Made by a program: the position numbers and the translations under genes | Assembly (NCBI GenBank): GCA_002418865.1 | Contig: DIEY01000007.1 | Span: 84,146-136,616, forward strand | DNA length: 52,471 nt | Origin: Bacteroidales bacterium UBA5762 | Lineage (GTDB): Bacteria; Bacteroidota; Bacteroidia; Bacteroidales; TTA-H9 | Direction: 5' to 3' | In this document: in pieces, positions 1 to 9,134 of the stretch | Layout: every line of letters begins with the position of its first letter | Position numbering within the stretch: position 1 is the first letter of the stretch | Notes under the pieces: generated by a model | What the model was told of the DNA's origin: nothing | What the model saw: the letters and a program-made list of their open reading frames with translations, nothing else | Databases searched by the model: none

Positions 1-42
1 TTGCCAAGGTTGGGGTCGCGGGTTCGAATCCCGTTTTCCGCT
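1..42 (+). tRNA. tRNA-Gly (anticodon GCC), 3' part only
   Basis: The window opens inside the anticodon loop. The loop TTGCCAA lies at 1-7 with anticodon GCC at 3-5, followed by the 3' anticodon stem (8-12), variable loop (13-17), T stem/loop (GCGGG, TTCGAAT, CCCGT at 18-34), the 3' acceptor strand TTTCCGC (35-41) and discriminator T42. The pattern closely follows bacterial tRNA-Gly(GCC). No CCA is encoded. The 5' half lies outside the window. Confidence 0.93.
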
Positions 43-52
43 CATTTATCCT

Positions 53-83
53 AAGGGCTTTCCTACAAAGAAAGTCCTTTTTT
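53..83 (+). terminator. Rho-independent terminator after tRNA-Gly
   Basis: AAGGGCTTTC (53-62) pairs with GAAAGTCCTT (70-79) across a 7-nt loop with one G-T pair, followed by a run of T. It sits 10 nt after the tRNA and would end that transcript. Confidence 0.85.
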
Positions 84-242
84 GCTGTATCTCTTATAAT
101 ACGTTAGGGTGATCACTAAAAGTGCTGTAACTTCGAAGGAAAATAGACAAATAGTTTAAAACTTCGGCTATCATTTCCTTGCAAGATCGATAACTACTTT
201 ATTCAAATAAAATCATCTATTACCCATAATTTTAAGCAAATT

Positions 243-1367
243 TTGAAAGTGAAGAACGACATTCCCATAGTAATAGCAGATGAAAAGATACCTTTTTTGG
301 ATTCACTGGCTGGATTTCCCATCCAGTTGATGACTTATCCATCACATCATATAACAAGAAGTTTGCTCATAGATATTGGTGCAGAAGCTTTATTAATTCG
401 CACGCGAACGCAATGCACCCGACAATTGCTCGAGGGTACCAAAATAAAATTTATTGCAACGGCTACTAGTGGCCTCGATCACATTGACCAGCATTATTGT
501 TCAAATGCCGGCATTGAAGTAGTTAATGCACCCGGTTGTAATTCGAGTGCTGTATATCAATACATTACTGCTTGTCTTTTCGAATTTGAAAACTTAAAGA
601 AGATTAATTTATCAGGCCTGGTTCTCGGTGTAATAGGTCGGGGGCAAGTAGGGGAAAAGATAGTCAATTTGGGGAATGTTCTTGGTATGGAAGTTTTAAT
701 CAATGATCCTCCTCTTTTCGAAAAAGGGATTTTAAAATCTCAGCATTCACTCGATGACATCATTACAAACGCTGATATTGTAAGCTTGCATGTGCCTTAT
801 ACTAATGCTGGCCTTCATCCGACTCATCATCTGATTAATTCTCAGAATATAGGAAGATTTAAACCCACTGCATGCCTCATCAATACCTCAAGAGGAGGTG
901 TTGTAGATGAATTAGCGCTTTATAGATTTGCATCGATTCATAAAGATTTTAGCTACATTTTGGATGTATGGGAAAATGAACCAAAAATCGAGTTGCATTT
1001 GCTGGAAGGTGCCTTATTTGCTACTCCACATATTGCTGGTTATAGTCTCGATGGGAAACGTAATGCTTCACAACAAATTTTTAATCGACTCGCCGAATTT
1101 TATCATTGGGACGAACATCCTGTTTTACCTTCTATCTCAGTTCCACCAAATGCCAGACTAAAGGTAGAACATTTAATAGAAGCAGTAAGAGCAAGTTACA
1201 ACATTTTAAAAGACGATGAGGCCTTGAGAAAAAATCCATCGTCATTCGAACACCTAAGAAGTTCTTACAAGTTCCGTCATGAATTTCATCATTTCGAAAT
1301 AAATATTCAAAATGAGAAAGATAAACGCACAGCCTTAGGTCTCGGTTTCAGGGAATGGACTCATTGA
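243..1367 (+). CDS. pdxB: 4-phosphoerythronate dehydrogenase PdxB
   Basis: NAD-dependent 2-hydroxyacid dehydrogenase that oxidises 4-phospho-D-erythronate in the DXP-independent route to pyridoxal phosphate; cytoplasmic. The 374-residue protein has the PdxB-type stretch ATSGLDHID (74-82) and NAPGCNSSAV (95-104), a Rossmann GRGQVG (132-137), and the catalytic blocks NTSRGGVVDE, DVWENEP and PHIAGYS that carry Arg, Glu and His. Length fits PdxB, which is longer than ordinary D-hydroxyacid dehydrogenases because of a C-terminal dimerisation domain. No in-frame ATG exists upstream; the chosen start is TTG at 243, and GTG at 249 is an alternative. The 3' end overlaps the convergent gene at 1361 by 7 nt. 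Confidence 0.9.
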   Translation: MKVKNDIPIVIADEKIPFLDSLAGFPIQLMTYPSHHITRSLLIDIGAEALLIRTRTQCTRQLLEGTKIKFIATATSGLDHIDQHYCSNAGIEVVNAPGCNSSAVYQYITACLFEFENLKKINLSGLVLGVIGRGQVGEKIVNLGNVLGMEVLINDPPLFEKGILKSQHSLDDIITNADIVSLHVPYTNAGLHPTHHLINSQNIGRFKPTACLINTSRGGVVDELALYRFASIHKDFSYILDVWENEPKIELHLLEGALFATPHIAGYSLDGKRNASQQIFNRLAEFYHWDEHPVLPSISVPPNARLKVEHLIEAVRASYNILKDDEALRKNPSSFEHLRSSYKFRHEFHHFEINIQNEKDKRTALGLGFREWTH

Positions 1368-3223
1368 TGCAAGTATTCGTCGAACAAGACCTGAAGAAAA
1401 GCTTTTGCATCCTTTTCATATTTTATATGTACATCATTGGGGATGGTCATTTTGAAAGGAATTTTCAGATGATCGTCCCAGATATATTCACCTTGGGGCA
1501 CTTTCCAACCAACTCCATAATCGAAAGTGAGATAAGTAAATTCATGAAAATCAGGGTTGAACATATCTCGTCCCCAATAAAATTCTTGAGTAGGAATTTT
1601 AAGGATTTCGAGCAAAGTAGTTCCTACATCAGTTTGCGACACTAAGCGGTCAATTTGACTTCCTTTTAAATCATCACGTATTACATCGCCATAAAATAAG
1701 ATAGGAATCCTATTGTATTCAAAAGAATTGGGATGCCAGTTTCTATAGGAGTTATGGCTATGATCGGCCACAAGAATAAAAAGTGTGTTAGGATACCATG
1801 ATTGATGGCGAGCTTGTTCAAAAAAATTTCCCAAGCACCAGTCAGTATAATAGGCCGAATTGATGTAGTTTCGTTCGTTATCGCCCCAGTGTAATTTTTC
1901 TTCCATAGGTTGATCGTAAGGTGAATGACTGCTTAAGGTAAAAAGGGCACTGAAAAAAGGAGCGGGTTCGCTGGCAAGGTCGTGAAGAAGTTCAGACAGA
2001 GTATATTCATCGTGAATGCCCAGCTTACCCTTTATATGGGGAAGTTTAAAATCGTAGATTTCTTTAATACGGTGAAACTGGTTAAAAATAATATAACTCT
2101 TAATATTTCCGTAGATGAGTTGACCTCCGAAATAAAATGAAGAATGATAGCCCTGAGCATTTATTTTTTTTACAATACTGGGAAGATGTTTGTATTTATC
2201 TGGTTGCACGGTAATGGAAGTGTAGGGATGGGGTGGAAAACCACTAAACATGGCAGCCAAGCCTTGTTCAGAACGTTTACCTCCAGCATAAGCCTGAGTA
2301 AAAAGTATGCCTTCTTTTTCGAGTTTTCGAAATTCAGGAGTTATGCCAGGTTCACCCCCTAAGCTTTCAATTAAATCGGCCGACCAACTCTCAAGAATCA
2401 ACATTACTATATTGGGTTTAGCTACTTTTAAAATTTCCTTTCCTTGAGAAGCAGGCTTGGCAAACAAACTATCTACAATATGTCGAGCCTCAACATTATC
2501 CATATATACAAAGGGATTCTTATCCTGAAATTGACGATTCTCGAACCAACTGATATATAGATTGAAGGCAGGATTTACGGCTGTATGATTCAATATAGCA
2601 TGTTGTGAAAAATAACTTTGACTTTGGTTGATGGGAATTTGTTGAATTCCACCACGTGCTCCTATTATAAGGATAGGTTGTAATACTAAGTAGGTCACAA
2701 CTGCTTCCCATCTCTTTGAAGTGGGATGATTTATTGAATGAAGGAAAATGAATCTTCTATAAACCCAGCAACTACCTATAACCGCCAAGATCCAAAAGGC
2801 AATCATCAACACAAGTGTGAGGGTCTGTGCCGAATTGATTATTTCGGTAGGATGTTTCAAATACGTGAGTGCCTTTACATTGAGCTTGGTTTGCCATTCT
2901 CCATATAAACCAGTTTCGCCGGCAACAATCAAAAAATAAATGCCTATCAATAAAAAATTTAAATATTTAACAACCTGGTCAATGCCTTTCCATTTTGTAA
3001 TTCCTTCGATAACCCACAGAAGGAGAAATAGGGAAGCAATATAACAAAAGGTAGCCATATCCAAGCGAAAAGCATGTATAAACAAAGTAAGTATTTCCCA
3101 AAATTTGATGTGAGAGTTAACAATAAGTCCTTGATAATAAATGAGGAAAAAAATTCTCCCTATCGTAAATATGAAAAGCCAAAAGATAAAATGCCGAAAA
3201 AGATTGATGAGTATTTTTTTCAT
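1361..3223 (-). CDS. LtaS/sulfatase-family membrane phosphotransferase
   Basis: A 620-residue membrane enzyme of the alkaline phosphatase/sulfatase superfamily, similar in layout to lipoteichoic acid synthase and phosphoglycerol transferases. About five hydrophobic segments fill residues 1-190. A periplasmic catalytic domain follows, with metal-ligand motif NIVMLILESW (271-280), GGKRSEQG (314-321) in the nucleophile region, and VADHSHNS near residue 500. In LtaS a Thr directly follows the GK of this motif; here the sequence reads GKRS, so Ser318 is the likely nucleophile (inference). The likely role is transfer of phosphoglycerol, or another phospho-group, to an envelope glycan or lipid; the acceptor is unknown. 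The paralogue at 41825 shares the same features. It converges on pdxB with a 7-nt overlap and probably has its own promoter (3352-3359). Confidence 0.8.
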   Translation of the reverse strand: MKKILINLFRHFIFWLFIFTIGRIFFLIYYQGLIVNSHIKFWEILTLFIHAFRLDMATFCYIASLFLLLWVIEGITKWKGIDQVVKYLNFLLIGIYFLIVAGETGLYGEWQTKLNVKALTYLKHPTEIINSAQTLTLVLMIAFWILAVIGSCWVYRRFIFLHSINHPTSKRWEAVVTYLVLQPILIIGARGGIQQIPINQSQSYFSQHAILNHTAVNPAFNLYISWFENRQFQDKNPFVYMDNVEARHIVDSLFAKPASQGKEILKVAKPNIVMLILESWSADLIESLGGEPGITPEFRKLEKEGILFTQAYAGGKRSEQGLAAMFSGFPPHPYTSITVQPDKYKHLPSIVKKINAQGYHSSFYFGGQLIYGNIKSYIIFNQFHRIKEIYDFKLPHIKGKLGIHDEYTLSELLHDLASEPAPFFSALFTLSSHSPYDQPMEEKLHWGDNERNYINSAYYTDWCLGNFFEQARHQSWYPNTLFILVADHSHNSYRNWHPNSFEYNRIPILFYGDVIRDDLKGSQIDRLVSQTDVGTTLLEILKIPTQEFYWGRDMFNPDFHEFTYLTFDYGVGWKVPQGEYIWDDHLKIPFKMTIPNDVHIKYEKDAKAFLQVLFDEYLHQ

Positions 3224-3297
3224 TATTCGATTATGGCTTAAAATTAAGATTAAAGTTGTCCATTAATACATGTGTTGAACATTATTTATTAAGCAAG

Positions 3298-3391
3298 AAT
3301 GCTCAATCCAATTGAACATTTGCTGAATTGTTGTCAGTAGATCGATCAATTCAAACCTATTTGCTCTATGTAAATGCTCAAGCCTATTGAA
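3298..3391. repeat. Imperfect 19-bp direct repeat
   Basis: AATGCTCAATCCAATTGAA (3298-3316) recurs as AATGCTCAAGCCTATTGAA (3373-3391), 17 of 19 identical. The second copy covers the miaA stop codon, so the first may be a small local duplication of the gene end. No function is evident. Confidence 0.5.
3352..3359 (-). promoter_or_regulatory. Putative -7 promoter element for the LtaS-like gene
   Basis: CAAACCTA on the plus strand reads TAGGTTTG on the minus strand and matches the Bacteroidota -7 consensus TAnnTTTG. A start near 3345 would give a leader of about 120 nt before the ATG at 3223. No clear -33 TTG was found. Confidence 0.35.
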
Positions 3392-4295
3392 TTTCATTTC
3401 GGATCAATCGATTGATTTGCTGAATATCATTTGGGGATACCCAATGGTAAAGTGGGTCTTTTTTAAACCAAGTAATCTGACGCTTTGCGAATTTTCGAGT
3501 GTTGATCTTAATTTTTTCAATAGCCTGTTCTAAAGTATATTGACCCTCAAAATAAGCAAACATTTCTTTAAACCCAACAGTACGCAATGGTGGAAGATTT
3601 TTATAAGGAAGCAATAGCTTGGCTTCTTCGATAAGGCCCATTTGTATCATTTCATCTACTCTCCTGTTGATTCTTTCTATTAATAAAGGTTTAGGGATAT
3701 CGAGAGCCAGTTTTAGGGTTTGGAAGTTACGTAATTTCGATTGTCCTGTGCGAAGGCTTGAGTAGGACTTGCCAGATAGTAAACAAACTTCTATTGCCCT
3801 CATCAGGCGTACAGGATTTTTTAAATCCACCTGGTGGTAGAATTCGGCATCAAGCAAACGAAGTTGGGTTCTTAAGGCTTCAATTCCCTGTTCACGATAT
3901 AAGACCTGTAACTGATGCCGTAATAATGGATCGGGATCAGGTAAAACATCGAGCCCATAGCAAACTGCATCGATGTATAATCCTGAACCACCCGCCATAA
4001 TCACCACAGAATGCAAAGCAAACAAATTATCCAATAGGCTTATTGCTTCATTTTCGTATTCTGAAACATTATAAGGATGGTGAATGCTTCGGTTGCCAAC
4101 GAAATAGTGTTCAACTTTAGCCAACTGATTTTTGTTAGGCGCTGCCGAACCAATAGGAATTTCCTTGTAAAACTGTCGGGAATCGGCTGAAATGATTACG
4201 GTATGGAAAATAAGAGCCAGTTCAATGGCAAGATCGGTTTTCCCAGATGCAGTAGGGCCGGCAATTACTATTAACAAAGGTTTCTGAAAATCCAT
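3384..4295 (-). CDS. miaA: tRNA dimethylallyltransferase MiaA
   Basis: Transfers the dimethylallyl group from DMAPP to N6 of A37 in tRNAs reading UNN codons; cytoplasmic. The 303-residue protein, of normal MiaA length, has the P-loop GPTASGKT (13-20), the ISADSRQFYKE block, the GGSGLYIDAV block and RRVDEMI/FAKRQITWF in the C-terminal half. The start ATG at 4295 places the P-loop as expected. It lies 35 nt downstream of the pRiA4b-ORF3-like gene, so the two are probably cotranscribed. Confidence 0.96.
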   Translation of the reverse strand: MDFQKPLLIVIAGPTASGKTDLAIELALIFHTVIISADSRQFYKEIPIGSAAPNKNQLAKVEHYFVGNRSIHHPYNVSEYENEAISLLDNLFALHSVVIMAGGSGLYIDAVCYGLDVLPDPDPLLRHQLQVLYREQGIEALRTQLRLLDAEFYHQVDLKNPVRLMRAIEVCLLSGKSYSSLRTGQSKLRNFQTLKLALDIPKPLLIERINRRVDEMIQMGLIEEAKLLLPYKNLPPLRTVGFKEMFAYFEGQYTLEQAIEKIKINTRKFAKRQITWFKKDPLYHWVSPNDIQQINRLIRNEIQ

Positions 4296-4330
4296 CAGCT
4301 GTGTTGAAGTTAAGCGAAATAAGAATAGTT

Positions 4331-5146
4331 TTATAAATCGTCGTCGAAATCTCTGCTCGATTTATCTTCGCCAAACTCGTCATTTATATCTTCATCAACG
4401 AAGTCATCATCTTCGAATTCTTCCTCTTCGTCAGGGGATAACATATCGGCAAACTCAGGGCCAAATTCTTCGGCAATTTCTTTGGCTGTCAATTTACGAG
4501 GGGCCTCTGATGGCGATGGTATATCTTTCCCTTCTATTATAGCTCCAAACACTTCATCTTCCATCAATTCTTTCATTTCTTTTTCAATTTCTTCTTCGGG
4601 AATTTCTTCCTCAGCAAAAGCTCTAACAGATGGTTTTTGTTCCCTCGGTTTGCGTGATTTTTCAAGAATTTCTTCCGGAATAATAATGGGTTTAGTGGGA
4701 ATATCACCGTTGTGAGTGACACATTTAGGATAATTGGCTAAAGAATCTGTTTCAAGAATTTTGACCATTTCCATGAAAAAAAGATAAGAATCTGCTCCCC
4801 TATATTCAATCATAAACTTTTGATGAGGATCATCCACAAAATCCTTGAAACGTGCTATGCTGATATGCGTATAAGGAAGCTTTAACCGATGTTCTTCGAG
4901 CCTTACGTCGTCGACTTCTCTTTCTTTCGAAACCGATAACATAGGTTGTTCAGCAATTTCGTGCTGTTTTACCCATCGAGCATTGGTTTTATAAAAATAA
5001 ACTTTGCCTTCGGTTGATAAAGGACCCGATTCGAGAAAAACTTTTTGAAAATCTTCAAAAGTCTGACTAGGCGAAATATCAATCTCTCTTACAAAGTCTT
5101 CGATAGTATCGGTTGTTATTCGAAAACGATATAAATGCATAATCAA
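4331..5146 (-). CDS. pRiA4b ORF-3-like (IS1096 passenger-like) domain protein
   Basis: A 271-residue protein of unknown biochemical role. The N-terminal ~70 residues (LYRFRITTDTIEDFVREIDI and onward) resemble the plasmid pRiA4b ORF-3-like domain, which databases label 'IS1096 element passenger TnpR family' although no recombinase active site is present. Residues ~70-150 continue a compact domain. The C-terminal third is strongly acidic and low in complexity, with many Glu and Asp ending in DDDL. Such single-copy proteins are widespread in Bacteroidota, and here it precedes miaA by 35 nt. Two -7-like elements lie upstream (5160-5167 and 5199-5206). The family call is moderately sure; the function is unknown. 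Confidence 0.65.
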   Translation of the reverse strand: MIMHLYRFRITTDTIEDFVREIDISPSQTFEDFQKVFLESGPLSTEGKVYFYKTNARWVKQHEIAEQPMLSVSKEREVDDVRLEEHRLKLPYTHISIARFKDFVDDPHQKFMIEYRGADSYLFFMEMVKILETDSLANYPKCVTHNGDIPTKPIIIPEEILEKSRKPREQKPSVRAFAEEEIPEEEIEKEMKELMEDEVFGAIIEGKDIPSPSEAPRKLTAKEIAEEFGPEFADMLSPDEEEEFEDDDFVDEDINDEFGEDKSSRDFDDDL

Positions 5147-5198
5147 TTGATTTAAAATACAAAAATATCTTCGTATATAATTACTCTAAAAAAGTCTG

Positions 5199-5206
5199 CA
5201 AAGTTA
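5199..5206 (-). promoter_or_regulatory. Putative -7 element upstream of the 4331-5146 gene
   Basis: CAAAGTTA, which is TAACTTTG on the minus strand, is an exact match to TAnnTTTG and gives a ~45-nt leader. A second match, CAAAAATA at 5160-5167, would give a near-leaderless transcript. Confidence 0.5.
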
Positions 5207-5237
5207 AGGGAATGCATCAAACATGCATCAGGTACAT

Positions 5238-6401
5238 CTAATGAGATTTTTTTATAAAGTCGGTATTTATATCATCTTGGGTTAGAAAAAATTTTTCGAT
5301 AATTCCATCGGCCAAGATATAGGCTTTAGGGTGAATAACAATTGTGTCGCAATCGGCTTGTTGTAAAAAATGGTTCATTAGTGAATTTGCAATTTTAAGC
5401 GTATACTCCGCGAAACTTGTACCAAATTTTTCAGTGATAAAAGAAAGTTTTATACCCCAAGAAGTTCTCAAGGAGGTCATAATATATTCATTATATTTAT
5501 CAATAGTTGTCAAAATTTCGGATGGACAAGCTTCATTAAGTGAAACCAAACGTTTCCATTCTTTGAGTGAGGGGGGGTTCCACCAGCGTTGAGCTCCATC
5601 GAACGAATGAGCTGATGGACCAAGTCCTAAATAGGGAATTCTATGCCAGTAAGCACTATTATGGCGCGAATGGTAACCAGGTAAACAGAAATTTGAAATT
5701 TCGTACTGAAGGTATCCATTTTTAGAAGTAATATCTTGTAATATTTCGTACTGTTGAGCTGCAAGATCATCGTTAGGTGATGGATATTTTCCTTTTCTTA
5801 TATAATCATCGTAAACTGTCTTTTCTTCGAGTGTGAGTGCATAACATGATAAATGTTCCGGATAAAGCGATAAAATCTTCTTTAAGGTATTTTCCCAATT
5901 TTCGTTTTTTAATCCTGGGATGTCAAAGATCAAATCAAGAGAAATATTTTTGAATCCTGCATTTCGGGCCATGCTATATGCTTGCAAGGCTTGAGCTGTA
6001 TTATGCCTTCTTCCTAAAAACTTCAAGATATGATCATCTAAGGCTTGAATTCCAATGCTCAATCGATTAACTCCAGCTTTTAGCCACGATTGAAGATTTT
6101 CAATGGTAATATCATCGGGATTTGCTTCGAGAGTAATCTCACATGGAGGTTTCACAATGAAATAACGATTAATGGCATTCATGATTTTTTCGATCTCCTC
6201 AGAAGGCAGCAACGAAGGTGTACCCCCTCCCAAATAAATGGTTTGTAAGTTTAAGTCGATCCATTGATGAGATCGGTTCTCTATTTCCAGCAATAAAGTT
6301 TCAGTAAAACCAAGTGCCAAACGTTGAGAAGCTACGGCATAAAAATTACAATAAAGGCATTTTGTTTTGCAAAAAGGAATATGGAGATAAAGTCCACTCA
6401 T
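5238..6401 (-). CDS. hemW: HemW-type radical SAM protein (heme chaperone)
   Basis: Member of the HemN/HemW radical SAM family. HemW binds heme and an Fe-S cluster and is thought to deliver heme to target proteins; it was formerly annotated as oxygen-independent coproporphyrinogen III oxidase. The protein is 387 residues, HemW-like and shorter than HemN. Cluster cysteines C11, C15 and C18 lie in HIPFCKTKCLYCNF. Other family marks are IYLGGGTPSLL, RLSIGIQALDD and YLGLGPSAHSFDG, and a C-terminal winged-helix-like segment follows. The start codon shares ATGA with the stop of the upstream histidine kinase gene (6398-6401), so the two are translationally coupled. Confidence 0.9.
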   Translation of the reverse strand: MSGLYLHIPFCKTKCLYCNFYAVASQRLALGFTETLLLEIENRSHQWIDLNLQTIYLGGGTPSLLPSEEIEKIMNAINRYFIVKPPCEITLEANPDDITIENLQSWLKAGVNRLSIGIQALDDHILKFLGRRHNTAQALQAYSMARNAGFKNISLDLIFDIPGLKNENWENTLKKILSLYPEHLSCYALTLEEKTVYDDYIRKGKYPSPNDDLAAQQYEILQDITSKNGYLQYEISNFCLPGYHSRHNSAYWHRIPYLGLGPSAHSFDGAQRWWNPPSLKEWKRLVSLNEACPSEILTTIDKYNEYIMTSLRTSWGIKLSFITEKFGTSFAEYTLKIANSLMNHFLQQADCDTIVIHPKAYILADGIIEKFFLTQDDINTDFIKKSH

Positions 6402-7912
6402 TTCTTTTTACTGAGAATCACTCTGAAGGTTGTACCCCCATTTAACTGAGAGGATTTGACAAAAATTTTACCCTTATGATAAGAATGAACTATGCGACGA
6501 GTGAGCGTGAGCCCTAAACCCCAACCCCTTTTCTTGCTGCTGTAACCTGGTTTGAAGATTACTTTATGTTGAGACCGAGGTATTCCTTTCCCTGTATCAC
6601 TAAAATCGAGAATCACATGTTTTTGATCTTCCTGAATAGTAATGCTAAAAGTTCCTGCACCACCCATGGCATCGATAGCATTTTTAACCAGATTCTCTAT
6701 AACCCATTCAAAAAGAGGAATATTTAGAGGTACATAAAGCTCATCCCTTTGGGTGAGATTATTGACGACGAAATGAATTTTTTTAGATGTCCGAGGTTTG
6801 AGATAATCGAGAGTAGAGGAGACGACTTCTAAAATATTGGCTGGTTCCAAATGAGGTTGAGAACCAATTTTTGAGAATCTTTCGGTTATTGTTTCCAAAC
6901 GTATCAAGTCATTTCCCATTTCGTCGATGGCAGGGTGCTGTAATCCATCCATGCGCATGAGCTCCATCCAAGCCAGCATAGACGACATGGGTGTTCCCAG
7001 TTGATGAGCGGTTTCCTTGGCCATCCCCACCCAAACTTGGTCTTCTTCCGATTTACGCGCCGAACTGAAAAGTGAATAGGCTACGAGTAAAAAAAGCCCT
7101 ATAATCCCTAATTGTATAAATGGATAATATTTTAATTGATTCATTAAATAGGAATTGCGGTAAATTACCAGACACTTTCCATGTTCTGTCAAAGTAATGG
7201 GGATAGGTTTGTTGGCAACCAACATTTCATGGATAATTTTTTGGCGAGAAGCCGAATCGTCAAGTAAAGTACTTTCGATATTGCCATAAGCAAGAATATG
7301 CGTTCGTGTACTGTCGATAATTAAAGCCGGAACTGAAGCTGCATTTAATACTACCTCCGAAATGAATGATTGATTCAAATCATTTAGAACTTCATGCAAT
7401 TCACTAAACAATCGACTATCTGTATAATAAAGATAGTTTCTTTTCCCTTTCATGTAAGGTACTTCAATGGGTGGGTATTTTGTAAACTCCTGAAGTAGTT
7501 CTCCCTCTAACTTTTTGGTCTTGCTAAGATCTATATCAATATTGGTAGCGCTCAAAATATTTTGATCTTGGTCGGTAAGTAAAACAGGTATGGTTTTGTT
7601 GTTTTCAAGCATGTTAAGATAAAAAGTCAAATCGGCCTGGTCTTCGGTTAGTATGAGTCTTTTATAGGCTTCAGCCAGCAATTCTACTCGTCGGCGTTCC
7701 TCTTCCTGAATCTGTCGAAAAAAATTTTCGGTATAATTTACAAGTGCTGCTTTACGATTTACGGCATCGGCCCATATATGAAGATTCTTTTGATCGGCTT
7801 CCTTAATTTGCCTTACCAGATGATCCGTATAAAAAATAGTGCTTCCAAATATCAATAATGCAAACAAGCCCAGTAACCATTTCCATTTTCTCTTACGCGA
7901 ATAAAGATTCAT
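6398..7912 (-). CDS. Membrane sensor histidine kinase
   Basis: A 504-residue sensor kinase. Transmembrane segments lie near 11-29 and 264-283 and flank a periplasmic sensor region of about 230 residues. The phosphoacceptor His303 sits in KETAHQLGTPMSS, a form common in Bacteroidota orphan kinases. The ATPase domain has NLVKNAIDAMGG (N box), FSDTGKGIP (G1) and GWGLGLTLTRRIV (G2). No receiver domain and no adjacent regulator are present; the nearest response regulator gene is at 9135, beyond the PflX-like gene. It overlaps hemW by 4 nt. The signal is unknown. Confidence 0.9.
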   Translation of the reverse strand: MNLYSRKRKWKWLLGLFALLIFGSTIFYTDHLVRQIKEADQKNLHIWADAVNRKAALVNYTENFFRQIQEEERRRVELLAEAYKRLILTEDQADLTFYLNMLENNKTIPVLLTDQDQNILSATNIDIDLSKTKKLEGELLQEFTKYPPIEVPYMKGKRNYLYYTDSRLFSELHEVLNDLNQSFISEVVLNAASVPALIIDSTRTHILAYGNIESTLLDDSASRQKIIHEMLVANKPIPITLTEHGKCLVIYRNSYLMNQLKYYPFIQLGIIGLFLLVAYSLFSSARKSEEDQVWVGMAKETAHQLGTPMSSMLAWMELMRMDGLQHPAIDEMGNDLIRLETITERFSKIGSQPHLEPANILEVVSSTLDYLKPRTSKKIHFVVNNLTQRDELYVPLNIPLFEWVIENLVKNAIDAMGGAGTFSITIQEDQKHVILDFSDTGKGIPRSQHKVIFKPGYSSKKRGWGLGLTLTRRIVHSYHKGKIFVKSSQLNGGTTFRVILSKKK

Positions 7913-7941
7913 GAGATCGAAGCCTGAAATTTAAATTGGAA

Positions 7942-7949
7942 CAAAAGTA
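7942..7949 (-). promoter_or_regulatory. Putative -7 element for the kinase-hemW operon
   Basis: CAAAAGTA, which is TACTTTTG on the minus strand, matches TAnnTTTG. It predicts a start near 7935 and a leader of about 23 nt. The rest of the 7913-8132 gap shows nothing recognisable. Confidence 0.5.
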
Positions 7950-8132
7950 CAACATCCAAGCCAAAAGAAAGATCTGCTTAAAGAACTGTGGCTCAAAGAA
8001 AAAAATTGAGTAGATATAAACACAGCGTTTGTTGAGACTTTGAGAGATACTAAAAAAAATCTTCCATTCCCATTTTCTCTAACTTTTGAGTCTTCCACGA
8101 TTTTATTACTTACCCCCACCTAACTTGCATTT

Positions 8133-9077
8133 TCAAGTTTTTTCGAATGGATGTTTTTGTTCAAAATCAGGATTATAGGTTTGATGACTCTCCATTTCCT
8201 GTATCCAGCCTTTATGAAATCCAAGCTCATAGAAATGTTGTACAACTACCTCATATTCTTGTAAATAAAGTGGGCGTTGCAAGGCCAAATCCGTATGAGA
8301 ATAAAATTGTGGATTGTATTGCGACATCAAGCTTATATGAACATTTGTAGAAATCTCGTCGGCTATGGTTTCCAATACTTTCATGCTATTTTCGATATAA
8401 CCTGGTAATACCAAATGACGAATAATCAATCCTGACACAGCCTGAGCTAATTCGTCCACTATCAAGGTAGAACCCTTTTGGCGATACATTTCCTTAATAG
8501 CTGTAACAGCAACTTCAGGATAATTGCTGGCTTTAGAGAGTCTTCTGGCTAATACATTATCAGAATATTTAAAATCGGGAAGCCACACGTCAATATATCC
8601 CTCCAACTCTTTCAATTGTTCTACATTTTCATAACCACTGGTATTGTATACAAAAGATGGGTAATAACCATTCGAGCGAAGCTCTGAAATTATTCTTTTT
8701 ACATGAGGAATATAGTGTGTTGGACTCACAAAGCCTACGGCCTTACAACCTTGGTCTAAAAGTAGCATGAGTTTTTCGACAACTTCTTGCACCTCAAAGA
8801 TATATGGTTTTAGATCCACCTTATTTAAACTAATTTGTCTATTCTGACAAAATTGGCATTGTAAGGTACAGTGCATAAAAAATACGTTTGCTATACCATA
8901 TTGACCACTAATTGGTGGCTCTTCTCCTGTATGACGGCAAATACTACCTATGGCAAGTCTATTATCTACATGGCAAAATCCATATTCCCCCTTGTTGCGA
9001 TTAACACCGCAATCCCTTGGACATAATTTGCAATTGTCATATTCAGGGAAAAGAAAATCGTTCATAGGTTGTTGCAA
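8133..9077 (-). CDS. PflX-like radical SAM protein (COG1313 type)
   Basis: A 314-residue radical SAM enzyme resembling 'pyruvate formate-lyase activating enzyme homologue' PflX. The SAM cluster motif is C70-TLQ-C74-QF-C77. An N-terminal cysteine set (C16, C19, C23, C35) precedes it and may bind another metal or cluster. GFVSPTHYIPHV and WLPDFKYSDN are typical of the group. No pyruvate formate-lyase or glycyl radical enzyme is encoded nearby, so the substrate is unknown. It follows the sigma-54 regulator gene after 57 nt and could be the last gene of that operon. Confidence 0.8.
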   Translation of the reverse strand: MQQPMNDFLFPEYDNCKLCPRDCGVNRNKGEYGFCHVDNRLAIGSICRHTGEEPPISGQYGIANVFFMHCTLQCQFCQNRQISLNKVDLKPYIFEVQEVVEKLMLLLDQGCKAVGFVSPTHYIPHVKRIISELRSNGYYPSFVYNTSGYENVEQLKELEGYIDVWLPDFKYSDNVLARRLSKASNYPEVAVTAIKEMYRQKGSTLIVDELAQAVSGLIIRHLVLPGYIENSMKVLETIADEISTNVHISLMSQYNPQFYSHTDLALQRPLYLQEYEVVVQHFYELGFHKGWIQEMESHQTYNPDFEQKHPFEKT

Positions 9078-9134
9078 CTAAGAACCTTTTGTAATCTTTT
9101 GATTTTTAGGAAGTAAAATCTCAAAATAAAAATT

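Noticed and set aside
3298..3391. Direct repeats as attachment sites of a mobile element
   Set aside because: Only 56 nt separate the copies and no integrase or cargo is present; a local duplication is simpler.
4331..5146. Site-specific recombinase (TnpR) suggested by the family name
   Set aside because: No resolvase catalytic serine motif or recombinase DNA-binding domain is visible.
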